NCBI GenBank assembly: GCA_032622095.1
Contig: CP136066.1
Span: 185,106,716-185,170,715, forward strand
DNA: 64,000 bases
Source of the DNA: Siphonodentalium dalli
Taxonomy: Eukaryota > Mollusca > Scaphopoda > Gadilida > Siphonodentaliidae
Direction of reading: 5' to 3'
In this document: positions 1 through 9,964 of the stretch, piece by piece
How positions within the stretch are numbered: the stretch's first letter is position 1
How the letters are laid out: every line of letters begins with the position of its first letter
The notes under the pieces: model-generated
Databases searched by the model: none
What the model saw: the letters and a program-made list of their open reading frames with translations, nothing else
Told to the model about the DNA's origin: nothing
Made by a program: the position numbers and the translations under genes

Positions 1-240
1 CTAATTGATGCCAATTGGCGGGTTAATCAAGTTTTGTTTACAAACAAAGCGAGCCTATCCATGTCTGACGCGCAGTCACTTTTGCCATCCAGGATACGAC
101 TTGTTGCCATCCAGGATACAAGATCGGAAACTGCCGGGGCGTTTCGCGTGTATTTGAGGAAAATAGCTAAATTGTAAGCCAATATAACGTACAAGCAAAT
201 GTACTTGGATATAGTTCAATCTGTTTTGATATATACTCAC

Positions 241-452
241 TGATTTCAATTGAACACACGAATGCGAAGTCATGGGGGAATGTCTCAGAACAGCTTACAT
301 CGAACCACCTGTGGTTGTTGTTCGCCCAGATGCAACTGCCTCCATCCGGTTGGCCGACTTCCCATGAGAACCAGGTCACATCATCTGCATCCTCATTGTG
401 TCTCCACGCCCCGCCCCAATGTTCGATGCCGACCCACGCATATGAGCTGTGA
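241..452 (-). CDS. C-type lectin-like domain exon (second half of the domain)
   Basis: On the minus strand this stretch reads as the C-terminal half of a C-type lectin-like fold. It has a WVGI core strand, then a W-containing loop with GQPDGG, then WFDVSC and a final FVCSIE, matching the conserved WIGL, W.D..C and FVCE positions of the family. It is bounded by a TTACAG acceptor (exon starting at 452) and a CA|GTGAGT donor (ending at 241), so it looks like an internal exon in phase 1 at its 3' end. C-type lectins bind sugars or proteins outside the cell. The calcium-ligand motif is not the classical EPN or QPD-WND pair; a QPD is present but WND is replaced by WFD, so sugar binding is uncertain. 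Partner exons are not visible in the window; the rest of the gene may lie beyond the left edge or the exon may be an orphan. Confidence 0.75.
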
Positions 453-935
453 CTGTAATTATGTTTATTTATTGATTTACCTCCAATACACAAGAATATG
501 CATATAAAAGTGTATAATGCGTATGACCACACATATGATATAGCCTATAATGCATGGTATGTACATAGTTCCAAAATATATATTCATGTTTTTACAATTG
601 AGGAACAGAAAATACATGTAGAGAGAGAGAGAGAGTGTTCAGACGTCGAAGAACCGGCGATTATCCTAAATGTGTTGATAAGTCACATGACACCGCGAAT
701 GAAGCGCCACTCGCATCCTTATGGACTAGCAACAAAATATGAATAAATGTAATCATGAACGAACCCGATCATATCATAGGCTGTGAGAACATGGAATTAT
801 GTACAAGTGTTTGTGCTTGATATTATTCTTGTTAATGTCAAAAAAAATCCGCAACGGAAATAGAGTTTCCTTTCTTTCTTTTCTCAGCTCAGTCGTATAT
901 GATTTTGATTTCTGAACACGCTTACTGCATTCTGC
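453..935. other. non-coding stretch, no gene seen
   Basis: AT-rich DNA with a short GA run near 622-635 and no ORF I recognise. Confidence 0.5.
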
Positions 936-1312
936 GAGGATTATATACAGACATGGACTGACGCCTTCGCGAGGATTATATACAGACATGGACTGACGCC
1001 TTCGCGAATCGCGATGATTATATACAGACATGGACTGACGCCTTCGAGGATTATATACAGACATGGACTGACGCCTTCACGAGGATTATATACAGGCATG
1101 GACTGACGCCTTCGAGGATTATATACAGACATGGACTGACGCCTTCGAGGATTATATACAGACATGGACTGACGCCTTCGAGGATTATATACAGACATGG
1201 ACTGACGCCTTCGATGATTATATACAGACATGGACTGACGCCTTCGATGATTATATACAGACATGGACTGACGCCTTCGAGGATTATATACAGACATGGA
1301 CTGACGCCTTTC
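936..1312. repeat. 33-bp minisatellite, about 11 copies
   Basis: The unit contains TTATATACAGACATGGACTG followed by ACGCCTTCGAGGA and repeats every 33 bp with one longer spacer near 1000-1013. Because 33 is a multiple of three, all minus-strand frames stay open and give periodic peptides; these are by-products of the repeat, not genes. Confidence 0.95.
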
Positions 1313-1965
1313 GCGATGTTTCGAGAGGTTACGGCTCGTTGTGGCTTCGGCGATGGTGAAATTATTTTCGAAATAAAAGACGACAAAAATTATCGTGAGA
1401 AACAAAATTGACAGTACCATGCACGCGGACACATACAATACAAGAAACCCATAGTCAGCAATGGCAGTGCCATCAAGGTCATATTATTAGGCATATAGAA
1501 AATATATTGGAGCTGTATTGTAGTGGTTGTGAAAAATGTGTATATTGTAGGTAACGGTTATGTAGTTGAGTATATGTAATATGTGTTGTATGTGTGTAAA
1601 CTGTGCACTTGTTGAGAAAGGATGTGGAAACATTTCAAAAATCGCACGTGTCAAACTCAAGTTTAATATGAAATATATACATACCAAACGATACGTATGA
1701 TATGTGTTCACAATGAGCGCATACGTTCCAATTGGTTGAAATGTGCATCCCCAAACATGCAACGGCCATTACATTAATACACCAATAACCGCACACACAT
1801 TGCCAAAAAAGGGACGAATGCCTTGGCGATTGACCCATTATTATGTTGATGCGCTGCCAGCTCGCGGCAAATACACTAAACTGTTGTTTTCTCGGTTCTA
1901 GTATACGACATTTGACTTATTTTCGGTTGGCATGTATCTTTTCTTTGTTATTTGTTCTATTTTAT

Positions 1966-2256
1966 ATTGAAATAAAGGTAAGAATAGTGCATGAAATAGC
2001 ATGCAGAATAATAATCCGGACAAAAACTGACGATCTTATTTACATGGTTCAAGTGCGCAAATACCCAGTACGTTTCTAACCACATTTGGTCCATCCAAGT
2101 ACGCAAATACATGTTCTAATTTCTATTGAAATAGATGTCTGAACATTGCATAAATAGCTTGTAGAATAATAATCAGGTCAAAATTTTCGATCTTCGTTAC
2201 CTGGTTCAAGTACGCAAATACTGAGCACATTTCTAATCACATTTAATGCATTCCTC
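1966..2256. repeat. tandem duplication, about 160 bp apart
   Basis: Two diverged direct copies (about 1966-2095 and 2126-2256) share TATTGAAATA, AGAATAATAATC, TTCAAGT.CGCAAATAC and TTTCTAA.CACATTT in the same order. Confidence 0.8.
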
Positions 2257-2589
2257 ATATAAAATTTGAAAATATGGTCTCTCATGGAGTGAAACAAAAA
2301 GGCATGTATGGTCACATGACGGCTAATTTAAGAAATGTGTGTTGATATTTTTGCGTTCCTTGGTCTGACATTTTGTGTGGAACGCGAAAGCGTTACACAT
2401 ATACAATTGTCAGACCAACTGGCATCCATACTTCATGGTACGCAATTCCGTGTAGCTCGCTGCAGGTTGCGTCGACACAGAGCGGTGGAAGCAAGTAGTG
2501 GTCAGCGGGCGACATCATGTGACGTGATTTCGACCAACTAACATCCTGCATTCACGTTCCACAGCGCGAATGCATGCGGGGGTGTAAAT

Positions 2590-3230
2590 ATTAAAATACG
2601 GTCACATCCAGAGAGGGATAACTATAATATGTCCCGATGAGGGTAAATTAAAATATGTTCGGATGAGGGTTAATTAAAATATGGTCACATGAGGTTTAAA
2701 TAAAATATGGTCCCAAGATCGTCAATTAATATATGGCCCCAAGAGGTTAATAACAATATGTTCCATGAGGCATAATTAAAATGGTCCCATGATTGTTAAT
2801 TAAAATATGGCCCCATAACTGATCATAGTTAATTTAAGAGATGAATGTTGATTTGCTTGTGTTCCACGCGCGCGACCTCATGTGACATAATATTGACCAG
2901 CCAACGTCCTTCATTCATGTTCCACAACGCGAATGCATGTGTGAGTGTAAATATTAAAATATGGTCTCATGAGGGTTAATACAAATATGTATGAATCCAT
3001 AAGGGTTAATTGAAATGTCAATTAAACTTTAATTTAATTAAAGTTAAAATATGGTCCCACTATGAGGGTTAATTGAAATTAAAATATGTTGTCATCAGTG
3101 TTGAATACACCACGGTCACACGAGGGTTAAATAAAATATAGTCCCAAGAGGGTCAATGAGGACTAATTAAAATGTGCAGCCCTCCGTGAGGATCAATTAA
3201 AACATGGACCTGGACCCAGAAGTGTTAGTT
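2590..3230. repeat. degenerate minisatellite with core AAAATATGGTCCCATGAGGG
   Basis: Many imperfect units of roughly 25-35 bp built on AAAATATGGTC, CATGAGGG and TTAATT. A larger duplication (around 2551 and 2911) repeats a segment with TTCCACA.CGCGAATGCATG. There is no coding potential. Confidence 0.85.
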
Positions 3231-3354
3231 TCTGAACATTGTTCAATTCATATAGCAATCTGATGCGTACACAGCAGTAACAATGATGTTTAGAATAAGG
3301 CCACATTGTATGTTAAACAACCGATATTAAGGGTTAGTGTTGGCACTTGGAAGT

Positions 3355-3360
3355 GGGAAC
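3355..3360 (+). other. left target-site duplication GGGAAC of the Polinton
   Basis: GGGAAC directly precedes the terminal AGTAGTATAC. The same six bases directly follow the opposite terminus at 26050-26055. Six-base duplications are the known integration footprint of Polinton integrases. Confidence 0.93.
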
Positions 3361-3733
3361 AGTAGTATACGTATGGGGCGATTGCACACTCGACTTCCGG
3401 TCGACTCCAACACGTCACTTCCGGTATGCCGGTAATGTAGGGCAGTATCAACGACACATCCACCCGACTCCGTCGTTTATGTGTACACTTCCGGGGGGGG
3501 GGGGTGAACGGGCAGGTCTACAGTCAAAGCCGAATCGTAACCGATTCGATCGAGGTGGACTCGTTCAGCGAACCCGCCCACTTCCGGTCGATTATGACAG
3601 CACTTCCGGTCGGACAGGTCTAGAGTCAAAACCGAACGAACCGTTAACGATTCGTTTGAGGTGGACTCGTTCAGCGAACAGTGTCTGTCGTGAGATTTGG
3701 GAAAGCCGGTCACCCGCCAAACTCTATGCAGAG
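3361..3733 (+). repeat. left terminal inverted repeat of the Polinton
   Basis: It matches the reverse complement of 25688-26049, with shared blocks from the terminal AGTAGTATACGTATGGGGCG to GCCAAACTC.ATGCAGAG. It differs from the right copy by its own internal duplication (two copies of a block with GGTCTA.AGTCAAA.CCGAA and TGGACTCGTTCAGCGAAC), a run of 11 G at 3493-3503 and small indels. A further degenerate copy of TIR-like sequence continues to about 3900. Confidence 0.93.
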
Positions 3734-3815
3734 CTACTCTGTTTACTCTGATCTGTTGTGTTTATGTATATCGGCAACGTACGAAAGCACCATCGGGATA
3801 TCCACCCACTTCCGG
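3393..3815. promoter_or_regulatory. cluster of ETS-type sites in the left TIR
   Basis: Six exact ACTTCCGG (reverse complement CCGGAAGT) sites start at 3393, 3417, 3487, 3580, 3602 and 3808, several extended to the ACCGGAAGTG consensus. ETS factors (GABP/ETS1 class) recognise this core in animal promoters. Function here is inferred. Confidence 0.5.
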
Positions 3816-4139
3816 CCGAATATGGCAACACTTCCAGCCAACGAATGGGCAGGTATGCAGTAAAGGCATACGTAGTACGGGAAGGTCTCCAGTCAATGTA
3901 TATCAACATTTTAGTATAGGCTGGTTAATGGCAGTCAACGACACTTTCGACAGCTCAGTTGGGTGGGCGCGAGTTCTACAATATATGAAGGGCATACCAC
4001 TTGCGTTATAACTGGACAAACAAGGGAATGGAGGCAAAGCCACTCAGAGTACGCTAAACTCTGAAATGCAGTTTTGAGCATCTATCATATGTGTATATAG
4101 TGGGACTCATCATTTTCCAATAGCTGCATTCTAAGCTCC

Positions 4140-4353
4140 TACAGTAATCCCCAAAGTAATTGTACGCTTAACCACATCAGAATTATTGGTAATTTTTCAG
4201 GTTTTAGTCGAAAATATGGATTGTTGCCATTCATCGGAAAGCTCTCGGTTTTCATATGGATGGCAACAAATCATATTTCGGACTAAATCCTGAAAAACTA
4301 CCTATGGTTCTGTTGTTGTTAAGTGGGCAATTACTTTGGGTTTTACGGTATTA
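4140..4353. mobile_element. hairpin MITE, copy 1
   Basis: Near-palindromic ~213 bp. The arms begin ACAGTAAT.CCCAAAGTAATT and end in its complement, and share TTTTAGTCGAAAATATGG and GTTGCCAT.CATCGGAAAGC. Other copies are at 6729-6935, 40979-41194 and 51145-51353. Confidence 0.88.
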
Positions 4354-4499
4354 TATAACACCCAGGTTGTTTTGTATACTTTTATCTTCTATAAATGAGC
4401 ATACTTGATCATATATATTGTTTGTTTGTTTTTGTTTGTTTTGATTAATATTATCAATCAAAAATTCAAAAAAGTAGTCACCAGCGAAAATTTTGCATG

Positions 4500-4538
<39 letters not shown>

Positions 4539-5150
4539 TATTGTTTTATTTTCAGAGAATTGTTTTTTAATTACCAATGCATTATCTAAGCTATCAATAA
4601 AATAAAGCAAAATTACTAAACCCATATATTCTAAATATTTAAAAACAAAAACAAAACAAAAACAAACAAACAATATATCTATAAATTTGATCTATTTCCA
4701 TGCAGTATATTATCTATAAATCACTAAGACAAAATATAGTTGTTTGATCAGTTTATTATATCTAATATTAACAACAATCTGTTGTTGTTCTTCTACGTTT
4801 TTATCGTGACGTTTTCCCCGCTCTTATGACGCTGTGTAAGCTTTTATGGAGAAGACGCTGGGTGAGCTTCACGTGTCCACAGTCGCAGTACCAGTCAAGC
4901 TAAAAATAGAATACAAATAGAGAACTAGTTTATTTAGCAATGCTGGCGTATAGAACTCTCTAATATATATCACAAATTTATTGACACCACTCCTCTTATA
5001 TTTCAGCCCTATTTCCACTATTTATTCCAATATTTGTCTTTAAGTATATTTACCAGCCACGTAATATTGACAAACAACGGCAATCGCACAATATACTAAA
5101 CTTTAACTTTGGCGACGAGGTTGAAATCGATTTTTTTTTTCGCGGGGTTT
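4354..5150. other. low-complexity, non-coding stretch
   Basis: AT-rich sequence with a ~29-bp T run near 4506-4535 and CAAAA/AAAAC-rich tracts at 4640-4672. No gene seen before the promoter-like region at 5155. Confidence 0.6.
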
Positions 5151-5154
5151 CAGT

Positions 5155-5187
5155 CACGTGAGATCAACAACATTATAAACACACGTG
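5155..5187 (+). promoter_or_regulatory. paired E-boxes around a TATA box
   Basis: CACGTG at 5155-5160 and again at 5182-5187 enclose TATAAA at 5174-5179. A start site ~30 bp downstream would fall near 5205, just before the first ATGs (5211 and 5238) of the spliced membrane-protein gene. CACGTG is the USF/MYC-MAX-type E-box. The assignment rests on position and motif only. Confidence 0.55.
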
Positions 5188-5210
5188 ATCAGGTTTTGTT
5201 TATTTTTTTG

Positions 5211-5567
5211 ATGCTGAAGCGTTCAATAACTACCAAAATGTTCTTCATGCTGTCATTTTTTATGACAATTGCGGCTGTTGGAGCCATAACGCTCAACGAG
5301 CTCATCGACTCGACCAGCTGCCACAGAACCACAGACGCAGGCGCAACCGAGATAGTGTGTTTTGCAACAGGCAAATCTGTTGTAGTGACCAGCAACATCG
5401 AATGGAGTATCACCAAATTGAGACTCATCGGTCTGAACAAACTAGACATTCAAGATTGTAAATTTCTTGAGTCTGTTATCACCCTGGCGATCGACGATGC
5501 CAGCACGCCAATATGCCCTGTTTGCGATTTGAATGTCGTTGTTGACGGCAATACTGATTATTGTTCG
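5211..5567 (+). CDS. Polinton cargo: membrane protein exon 1 (signal peptide and ectodomain)
   Basis: First coding exon of a spliced gene. ATGs lie at 5211 and 5238; the second (context ACCAAAATG, A at -3) directly starts a hydrophobic signal peptide, MFFMLSFFMTIAAVGA, and is the likelier start. The mature part has six cysteines and regular hydrophobic strands (ITKLRLIGL, LDIQDC, VITLAID), like a short leucine-rich-repeat-like or beta-solenoid ectodomain. It ends with CPVC and YC. The exon ends at 5567 on TCG|GTAAGT, a strong phase-0 donor, and the next exon (6515) opens in phase 0. I do not recognise a named family. A role as virion or host-cell surface glycoprotein is an inference from topology and its place in a virus-like element. 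Confidence 0.72.
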
Positions 5568-6233
5568 GTAAGTTTCCACCTGCATCGCAAATAATATTGT
5601 GCCATATTTAAGATAAAACTTTAAGACCATGTTGTGTAGATTGTGAAAAAGATAATTGTAGTGCAAATGGTCTTATAGACTGAACGATTAAATTGCTGTT
5701 TCACCCAGACCTGCTGACAAAAATTAAACAAATTATTGTCTGGGAAAATGATATACTGCATTACCTTTAAAATCTGTCCTATTCAGTCTCTTCACTGAAC
5801 TCTGTTGTGTCACCATTGTCGGTTGGTTCATCACTGTCCTCGTATATCTCACTGAATGTTCAAACAAATTGCAAATTGTATTTATTGTAAATATCAACAG
5901 AGGCGTGTGTGTGTCACTAAGCACATGTATTGTTTGTTTCATACACCTGCTGCAGTCCATCATATAATAAATAAAACATCGAAGCAACACAAAGTATTAA
6001 TAAATAAAAAACAGCAATTACAAACTTCAACAAAATATAAGTTATTTAAATAATAGTGTGTTTACCATGGTCAATACACCATGCCCTGTTTCCCCCATAT
6101 GGGGTGCTAATATTAAATATGAGTCTTACCAATAATTATGAAGCTGTTTTGTTTTTGTTTTTGTTTTTTTTTTGTGGGATAATTACTAATTGATTTATCA
6201 AAAATGTTTTTACTTTAAAAAAAAAATGTATAC

Positions 6234-6449
6234 TTACTGGTCAACCGCAGCCTTATCAACAATGAAGCAGTCAAAGTTCATGACATCTTTTGAGCTTCCT
6301 GCTTCTGCTGTATCTCTCTTTGCTTTTTTTGGACATCCTGCCTCTAGTGTCATCATTTTCCTTTTGTGGGTTACTTTTAAGTTGGTGCTCTCCAATTCTA
6401 AAATATCAATTGCCCCTTCTCTCAACTGTTTTGATACTGCTTTCATTTC
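6234..6449 (-). CDS. Polinton cargo: candidate ssDNA-binding protein exon 2
   Basis: Second exon of the minus-strand spliced gene. It is preceded (minus sense) by TTTATTTGCAG, opens in phase 0 to match exon 1, and ends at TAA (6236-6234). The 71 residues are charged and include a likely nuclear localisation signal (PKKAKR) and an acidic, aromatic tail. The exon lies inside intron 1 of the plus-strand membrane-protein gene. A donor-like CA|GTAAGT overlaps the stop, so a further exon cannot be excluded. Confidence 0.62.
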   Translation of the reverse strand, partial: EMKAVSKQLREGAIDILELESTNLKVTHKRKMMTLEAGCPKKAKRDTAEAGSSKDVMNFDCFIVDKAAVDQ

Positions 6450-6514
6450 CTGCAAATAAATTTATATACTTTTAATTTACTATTCATATTATTATTTATG
6501 CTATTATTTTGTAG

Positions 6515-6692
6515 CAACTGTCAGCAGTGGAAACTGGCCCAGATTATAATATGATGTCAACTGTCAAGACATATAGTGACACAAAGCGTACAACCACACA
6601 CAAACCAAGGTCATCAATACCAGACACCAGCTTTATCAGTAACCCAAACTCAACTGATGCCTTTATGCCAGATGCTGCAAATGCTCTTCAAG
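6515..6692 (+). CDS. Polinton cargo: membrane protein exon 2 (Ser/Thr-rich stalk)
   Basis: It is preceded by an acceptor (TTATTTTGTAG) and ends at CAAG|GTACAT. It starts in phase 0, exactly matching exon 1, and ends after one base of a codon, exactly matching both candidate last exons. The 59 codons are rich in Thr and Ser with several Pro and Asn, as expected of a flexible, possibly O-glycosylated stalk between an ectodomain and a membrane anchor. There are no cysteines. Intron 1 (5568-6514) contains, on the other strand, an exon of the oppositely oriented gene. Intron 2 holds a hairpin MITE. Confidence 0.68.
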
Positions 6693-6728
6693 GTACATTT
6701 ATATGAACTACTATATCACTTGTTCATG

Positions 6729-6935
6729 TACAGTAATATCCTAATTAATCAACTCCATAACCACAGCAGAACTACGGTTAGCGTTTTCAGGTTTAGTCGG
6801 AAATATGGTTTGTTGACATTTATCAGAAAGCTCACAAGAGAATGGCAACCATCCATTTTTTCCACTAAATCCTTAAAATGTCAACTATAATTCTGATGTG
6901 GCTATGCAGGTGATTAATTAGGGCATTACTGCATA
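6729..6935. mobile_element. hairpin MITE, copy 2
   Basis: A diverged copy of the 4140 hairpin family (TACAGTAATATCCTAATTAA ... TTAATTAGGGCATTACTGCA). It lies in intron 2 of the spliced membrane-protein gene. Confidence 0.82.
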
Positions 6936-7158
6936 AGGAAATGTCAGTTTTTGTTTGTTTTTATATTTATTTTGTGCCCTGGCTTTTCATTTGTTGAAAA
7001 GTACATTCTTCAAGGTATGTAATCAAAGTAGATGTTTATGATATTGGCATATTCTAAATTATAACTATATTAAAAGTATCTAAATTTGCCAATTATACAC
7101 AGCTGTTGTAATCTTATTTCTTTTTCGTGCAAGCTAACTCTCAATATTTAATCTTCAG

Positions 7159-7340
7159 GAAAGTGGATAATCTTGATATGTGCTACCATAGCAGTGTGTG
7201 CTGCTGTAATCGTCCTATTGATATGGTGCATCAAGAGGAAACGGAATCGATACAATGTAACAAAAATGTTGGACGATGAAAGTGTGACCATGTTTCAAGT
7301 TCCAACCAATAGAGTCGGATCAACAATAAAAAATGATTAA
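7159..7340 (+). CDS. Polinton cargo: membrane protein alternative last exon A
   Basis: It follows a TAATCTTCAG acceptor and continues exon 2 in phase. It encodes a clear transmembrane helix (WIILICATIAVCAAVIVLLI) followed at once by a basic stop-transfer run (KRKRNR) and a ~36-residue cytoplasmic tail ending at TAA 7338-7340. Translated from the upstream start, the full product would be a type I membrane protein of about 230-240 residues. Exon B, 95 bp downstream, has the same phase and also encodes a membrane segment, so the two are probably alternative termini. Confidence 0.68.
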
Positions 7341-7434
7341 TATTCAGCCTGAATATACCTGTGAACTGAACCTGTTTGCTATTGTCAATTTCCATCATAT
7401 ACCAGACCTAATTTATTTTTTCACTTATTTGCAG

Positions 7435-7625
7435 GCATTGTTCTGTGTCTATTTATCGCTGCGTTGAGAAGATTCAGGATATTTATTCAAAACTATCAGT
7501 GGTTTATACGCGCTGTTGACTTTCTATATAGACTAATTCATCCAGCAGTAAATCAACAGCCCAAACTCAGGAGATCAACAAGGTTAAGACAGCAGCCTAA
7601 CAGACTAACATACTATCGATCTTGA
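7435..7625 (+). CDS. Polinton cargo: membrane protein alternative last exon B
   Basis: A pyrimidine-rich tract (TTTATTTTTTCACTTATTTGCAG) gives a strong acceptor. The exon enters in the same phase as exon A. It opens with a short hydrophobic stretch (IVLCLFIAAL) followed by basic residues, an amphipathic aromatic segment (FIQNYQWFI) and a strongly basic tail with RRSTRLRQQ, and stops at TGA 7623-7625. The membrane segment is shorter than in exon A. It could be a re-entrant or short anchor, or the basic tail could bind nucleic acid or lipid. Coding status rests on splice signals and phase; cDNA would settle it. Confidence 0.55.
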
Positions 7626-7780
7626 GTTAAAAACAAATTAATTGGGTCTGGTATATGCCAAATTTTAAATATTCACTATAAATTAACACTTGAGATTTCA
7701 CAGCAATATAATTTTCTCTACTGTTTAGGAAATATGCTTTGACTATAGTGTTGCAAAAAAAATAAATATTGTCTACTTAC

Positions 7781-8251
7781 GTTTTTAATAGTTTCCTGTT
7801 CTGATGGAATCATCGATTTCATTTTCATTAGAAATGGAATCCGCTGGAATACTAGGAACGAGTCCTTGTCGAACGCCACTTTCCCATATCGCGGTGTTTC
7901 CCCGGGTTTTGTCACCTCCTGCTGCAGATTTACTTTCACTTTTCCTTTGTCATTGTATATTTTGACAACTTTAAATGCTCTGGCGCTGTTCACCAATGCC
8001 CTATAGACACTGGTGATTGGCATGATATTCACCTTTGTCATGTTTTTTTCCAAATCATTTCTCTGCCTTTCCAGCTTTTCAGCTTCCTTTAAGTTCAAAG
8101 AAATATAAGCCTCCTCTTCCTGAACAAGGTCAGGATCATTGTTAAATATGTGCAAATAGGGTTTTCCTCGAAACAAAGTGATCTTGAGTGCAAAGTGACC
8201 AAACTTTTTCTCGTATGACTCAGTTGTTGCTGGTGCAATATTATCCGCCAT
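7781..8251 (-). CDS. Polinton cargo: candidate ssDNA-binding protein exon 1 (two PC4/PUR-like repeats)
   Basis: 157 codons from ATG 8251 to an AAAAAC|GTAAGT donor at 7781, phase 0. The product appears to contain two beta-beta-(beta)-alpha units. The first has a strand pair around ITLFRGKPYLHIF and then YISLNLKEAEKLERQ. The second has FKVVKIYNDKGKVKVNL and then VAFDKDSFLVFQRI plus a helix. This layout resembles PC4/PUR-type single-strand nucleic-acid binding folds; in adenoviruses protein-primed replication needs an ssDNA-binding protein. The likeness is from pattern only and no family search was possible. Its intron contains exons 2, A and B of the oppositely transcribed membrane-protein gene. 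An upstream in-frame start at 8293 is possible but adds only 14 residues. Confidence 0.6.
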
Positions 8252-8299
8252 ATTTGAAGTTGAAAACTGAATGACTAGTAAATGGAATACCATATGGGC

Positions 8300-8767
8300 T
8301 TTTATAACAGGTCTATCATAAATTCATGTTGTGTCCTAACATGTCCATGGTCTTTGTACCTACGCAAACAGTAATTCGCATATTTTGCTTTTGTCTTAGT
8401 GCCTAAACAGACTATAACTATAAAACTCTGTGTTAATAAAAAAAAAAAAAACAGTAAGAGCACACGCAAAATTATGACTGACAAATGGGGTGTGAAACTT
8501 GGCAATACCAACTATTTTAGTATATGGCTTAACCCCCATTTAGCTATATTAAAAAAAACAAAATACTAAAACAGTAACTCCAAAGGAATGATGTTAAGAT
8601 ACTAGTAGGAGGTGAACAACTTGTTTAGTTCATATTTGAAATCCTAGTGTTAATCTATATAGAATATTTTTGGTCAGAGCGATTATAGATTAACTTATTT
8701 AGGGCTATTCAGCTGTTAGAAATCTTTTGTGTGTCAGACTGTACAAACTTTTTTTTTTTCTAACACA
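8300..8767. other. non-coding stretch inside the Polinton
   Basis: AT-rich DNA upstream (minus sense) of the candidate ssDNA-binding gene. A promoter for that gene should lie here, but I see no convincing TATA box. Confidence 0.5.
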
Positions 8768-8943
8768 AGTGCTGAAGGTATTCCAGGTTTTGAAAATGTG
8801 CCGAATGGTACACAGGGGTTTGTGATCAGCACTAACGTATGTATGTAGTCAGACATGAAAACTAAAAGTGATTTAGAATGAGTTTTCAACCCCCTGTGTA
8901 CCATTCGGTACATTTTCAAAACCTGATTTCCCTTTCAGCACTT
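8768..8943. mobile_element. small fold-back MITE related to the one at 62.4 kb
   Basis: The arms share AGTGCTGAAGG and TTTTGAAAATGTGCCGAATG, then TACACAGGGG, with complementary sequence to AAAGTGCTGAAAGGG at the right. The same words occur in the element at 62367-62690. Confidence 0.75.
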
Positions 8944-9011
8944 TTTTATTGGCGAGAATGAGTCTTTTCAGCTTTATTAACAACTTTTTATTTCACCAAA
9001 CTAATAACTTA

Positions 9012-9468
9012 TTAAAGGTATTCAATCCGATCAGAGGGTTCCCCATCTCAACAGACTCCAACATCAACAAACCGAACAGTGGGTCCTATATTACTATTTA
9101 TTTGGCTTTGAGGGTAAAAAATATTTGATTTGAGTCGAGGAACCTATCAAACAAAGCTTGCAGTCATTAGATATTGTTTTTTTAAATTTGTTATTTTCTC
9201 GAGATGAAACCTTACCTTCGTAATTTGCTCGAAATGTGAACACCAAAACACTATTCAAACAGACAAGGATGGGTAACTCTAAAATCAAGTGGTAATAATA
9301 ACGCAAATTTGTCTGTGTTCTGGGGCAGAAAAAAATAGAATTAATGAAAATTCAAATATCCATATCTGTTCACCCTGTGTGTTATTTGGTAGGTTCCTCG
9401 ACTCAAATCAAATATTTTTTACCCCCTCAAAGCCAAACAAATAGTAATATAGGATTGAACACCTTTAA
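9012..9468. mobile_element. MITE with TTAA ends (piggyBac-type target)
   Basis: TTAAAGGTATTCAATCC at the left and GGATTGAACACCTTTAA at the right. Longer arms share CTATATTACTATTTATTTGG and ATATTTGATTTGAGTCGAGG. No transposase. Confidence 0.8.
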
Positions 9469-9964
9469 ATCTTGTAGTTTACAAACAGTAATATTGCAGT
9501 TCTTTACAAACAGTAAACTTCTGTATTTCACTGAACTGTCTAATTTTTTTGTTTTTTTTGTTTTTTGTTTTGAAATTCTGTGCCAATATATTTTCTTATA
9601 TATTGGGCATGTCCCACTGGAAGATACATATATATATATATATAGGAGAAAGCATTGACACAGTATTGTTAATGCTGCACCATCAATGTTGGTATAATGA
9701 AAGGGTTAAATGTGTCAAATCACCTACAACACGTCTATTGTTAGAAGGGTTCTGGTTATATTTCACACCTGGTTGCTGGTATATTGTCTACTTAAACTCA
9801 CAATAAGTGTCCAATAAAACATATTGTAATACTATGGCATGGAATTGATAGGACTTTTAATATTTAATCAAGGAAAACAACAGTTCATTACCAGCTGAAT
9901 ATTGATTTATTTTATGTTTATCACAAATATATGAAGGCATATTTATTTACAAGGAGTTTGTCTG

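Noticed and set aside
936-1438. Open frames on the minus strand with repeated MSVYN...RRRQ peptides
   Set aside because: They are the translation of the 33-bp minisatellite, open in several frames because the unit is a multiple of three; no start context or non-repeat domain.
3347-3751. A 134-codon frame and its antisense partner at the left TIR
   Set aside because: Falls in the repeat-built TIR and crosses the G-run; composition follows the repeats, not a protein.
6290-6475. Hydrophobic plus-strand ORF antisense to the PC4-like gene exon 2
   Set aside because: Shadow of the minus-strand exon; no splice or start support.
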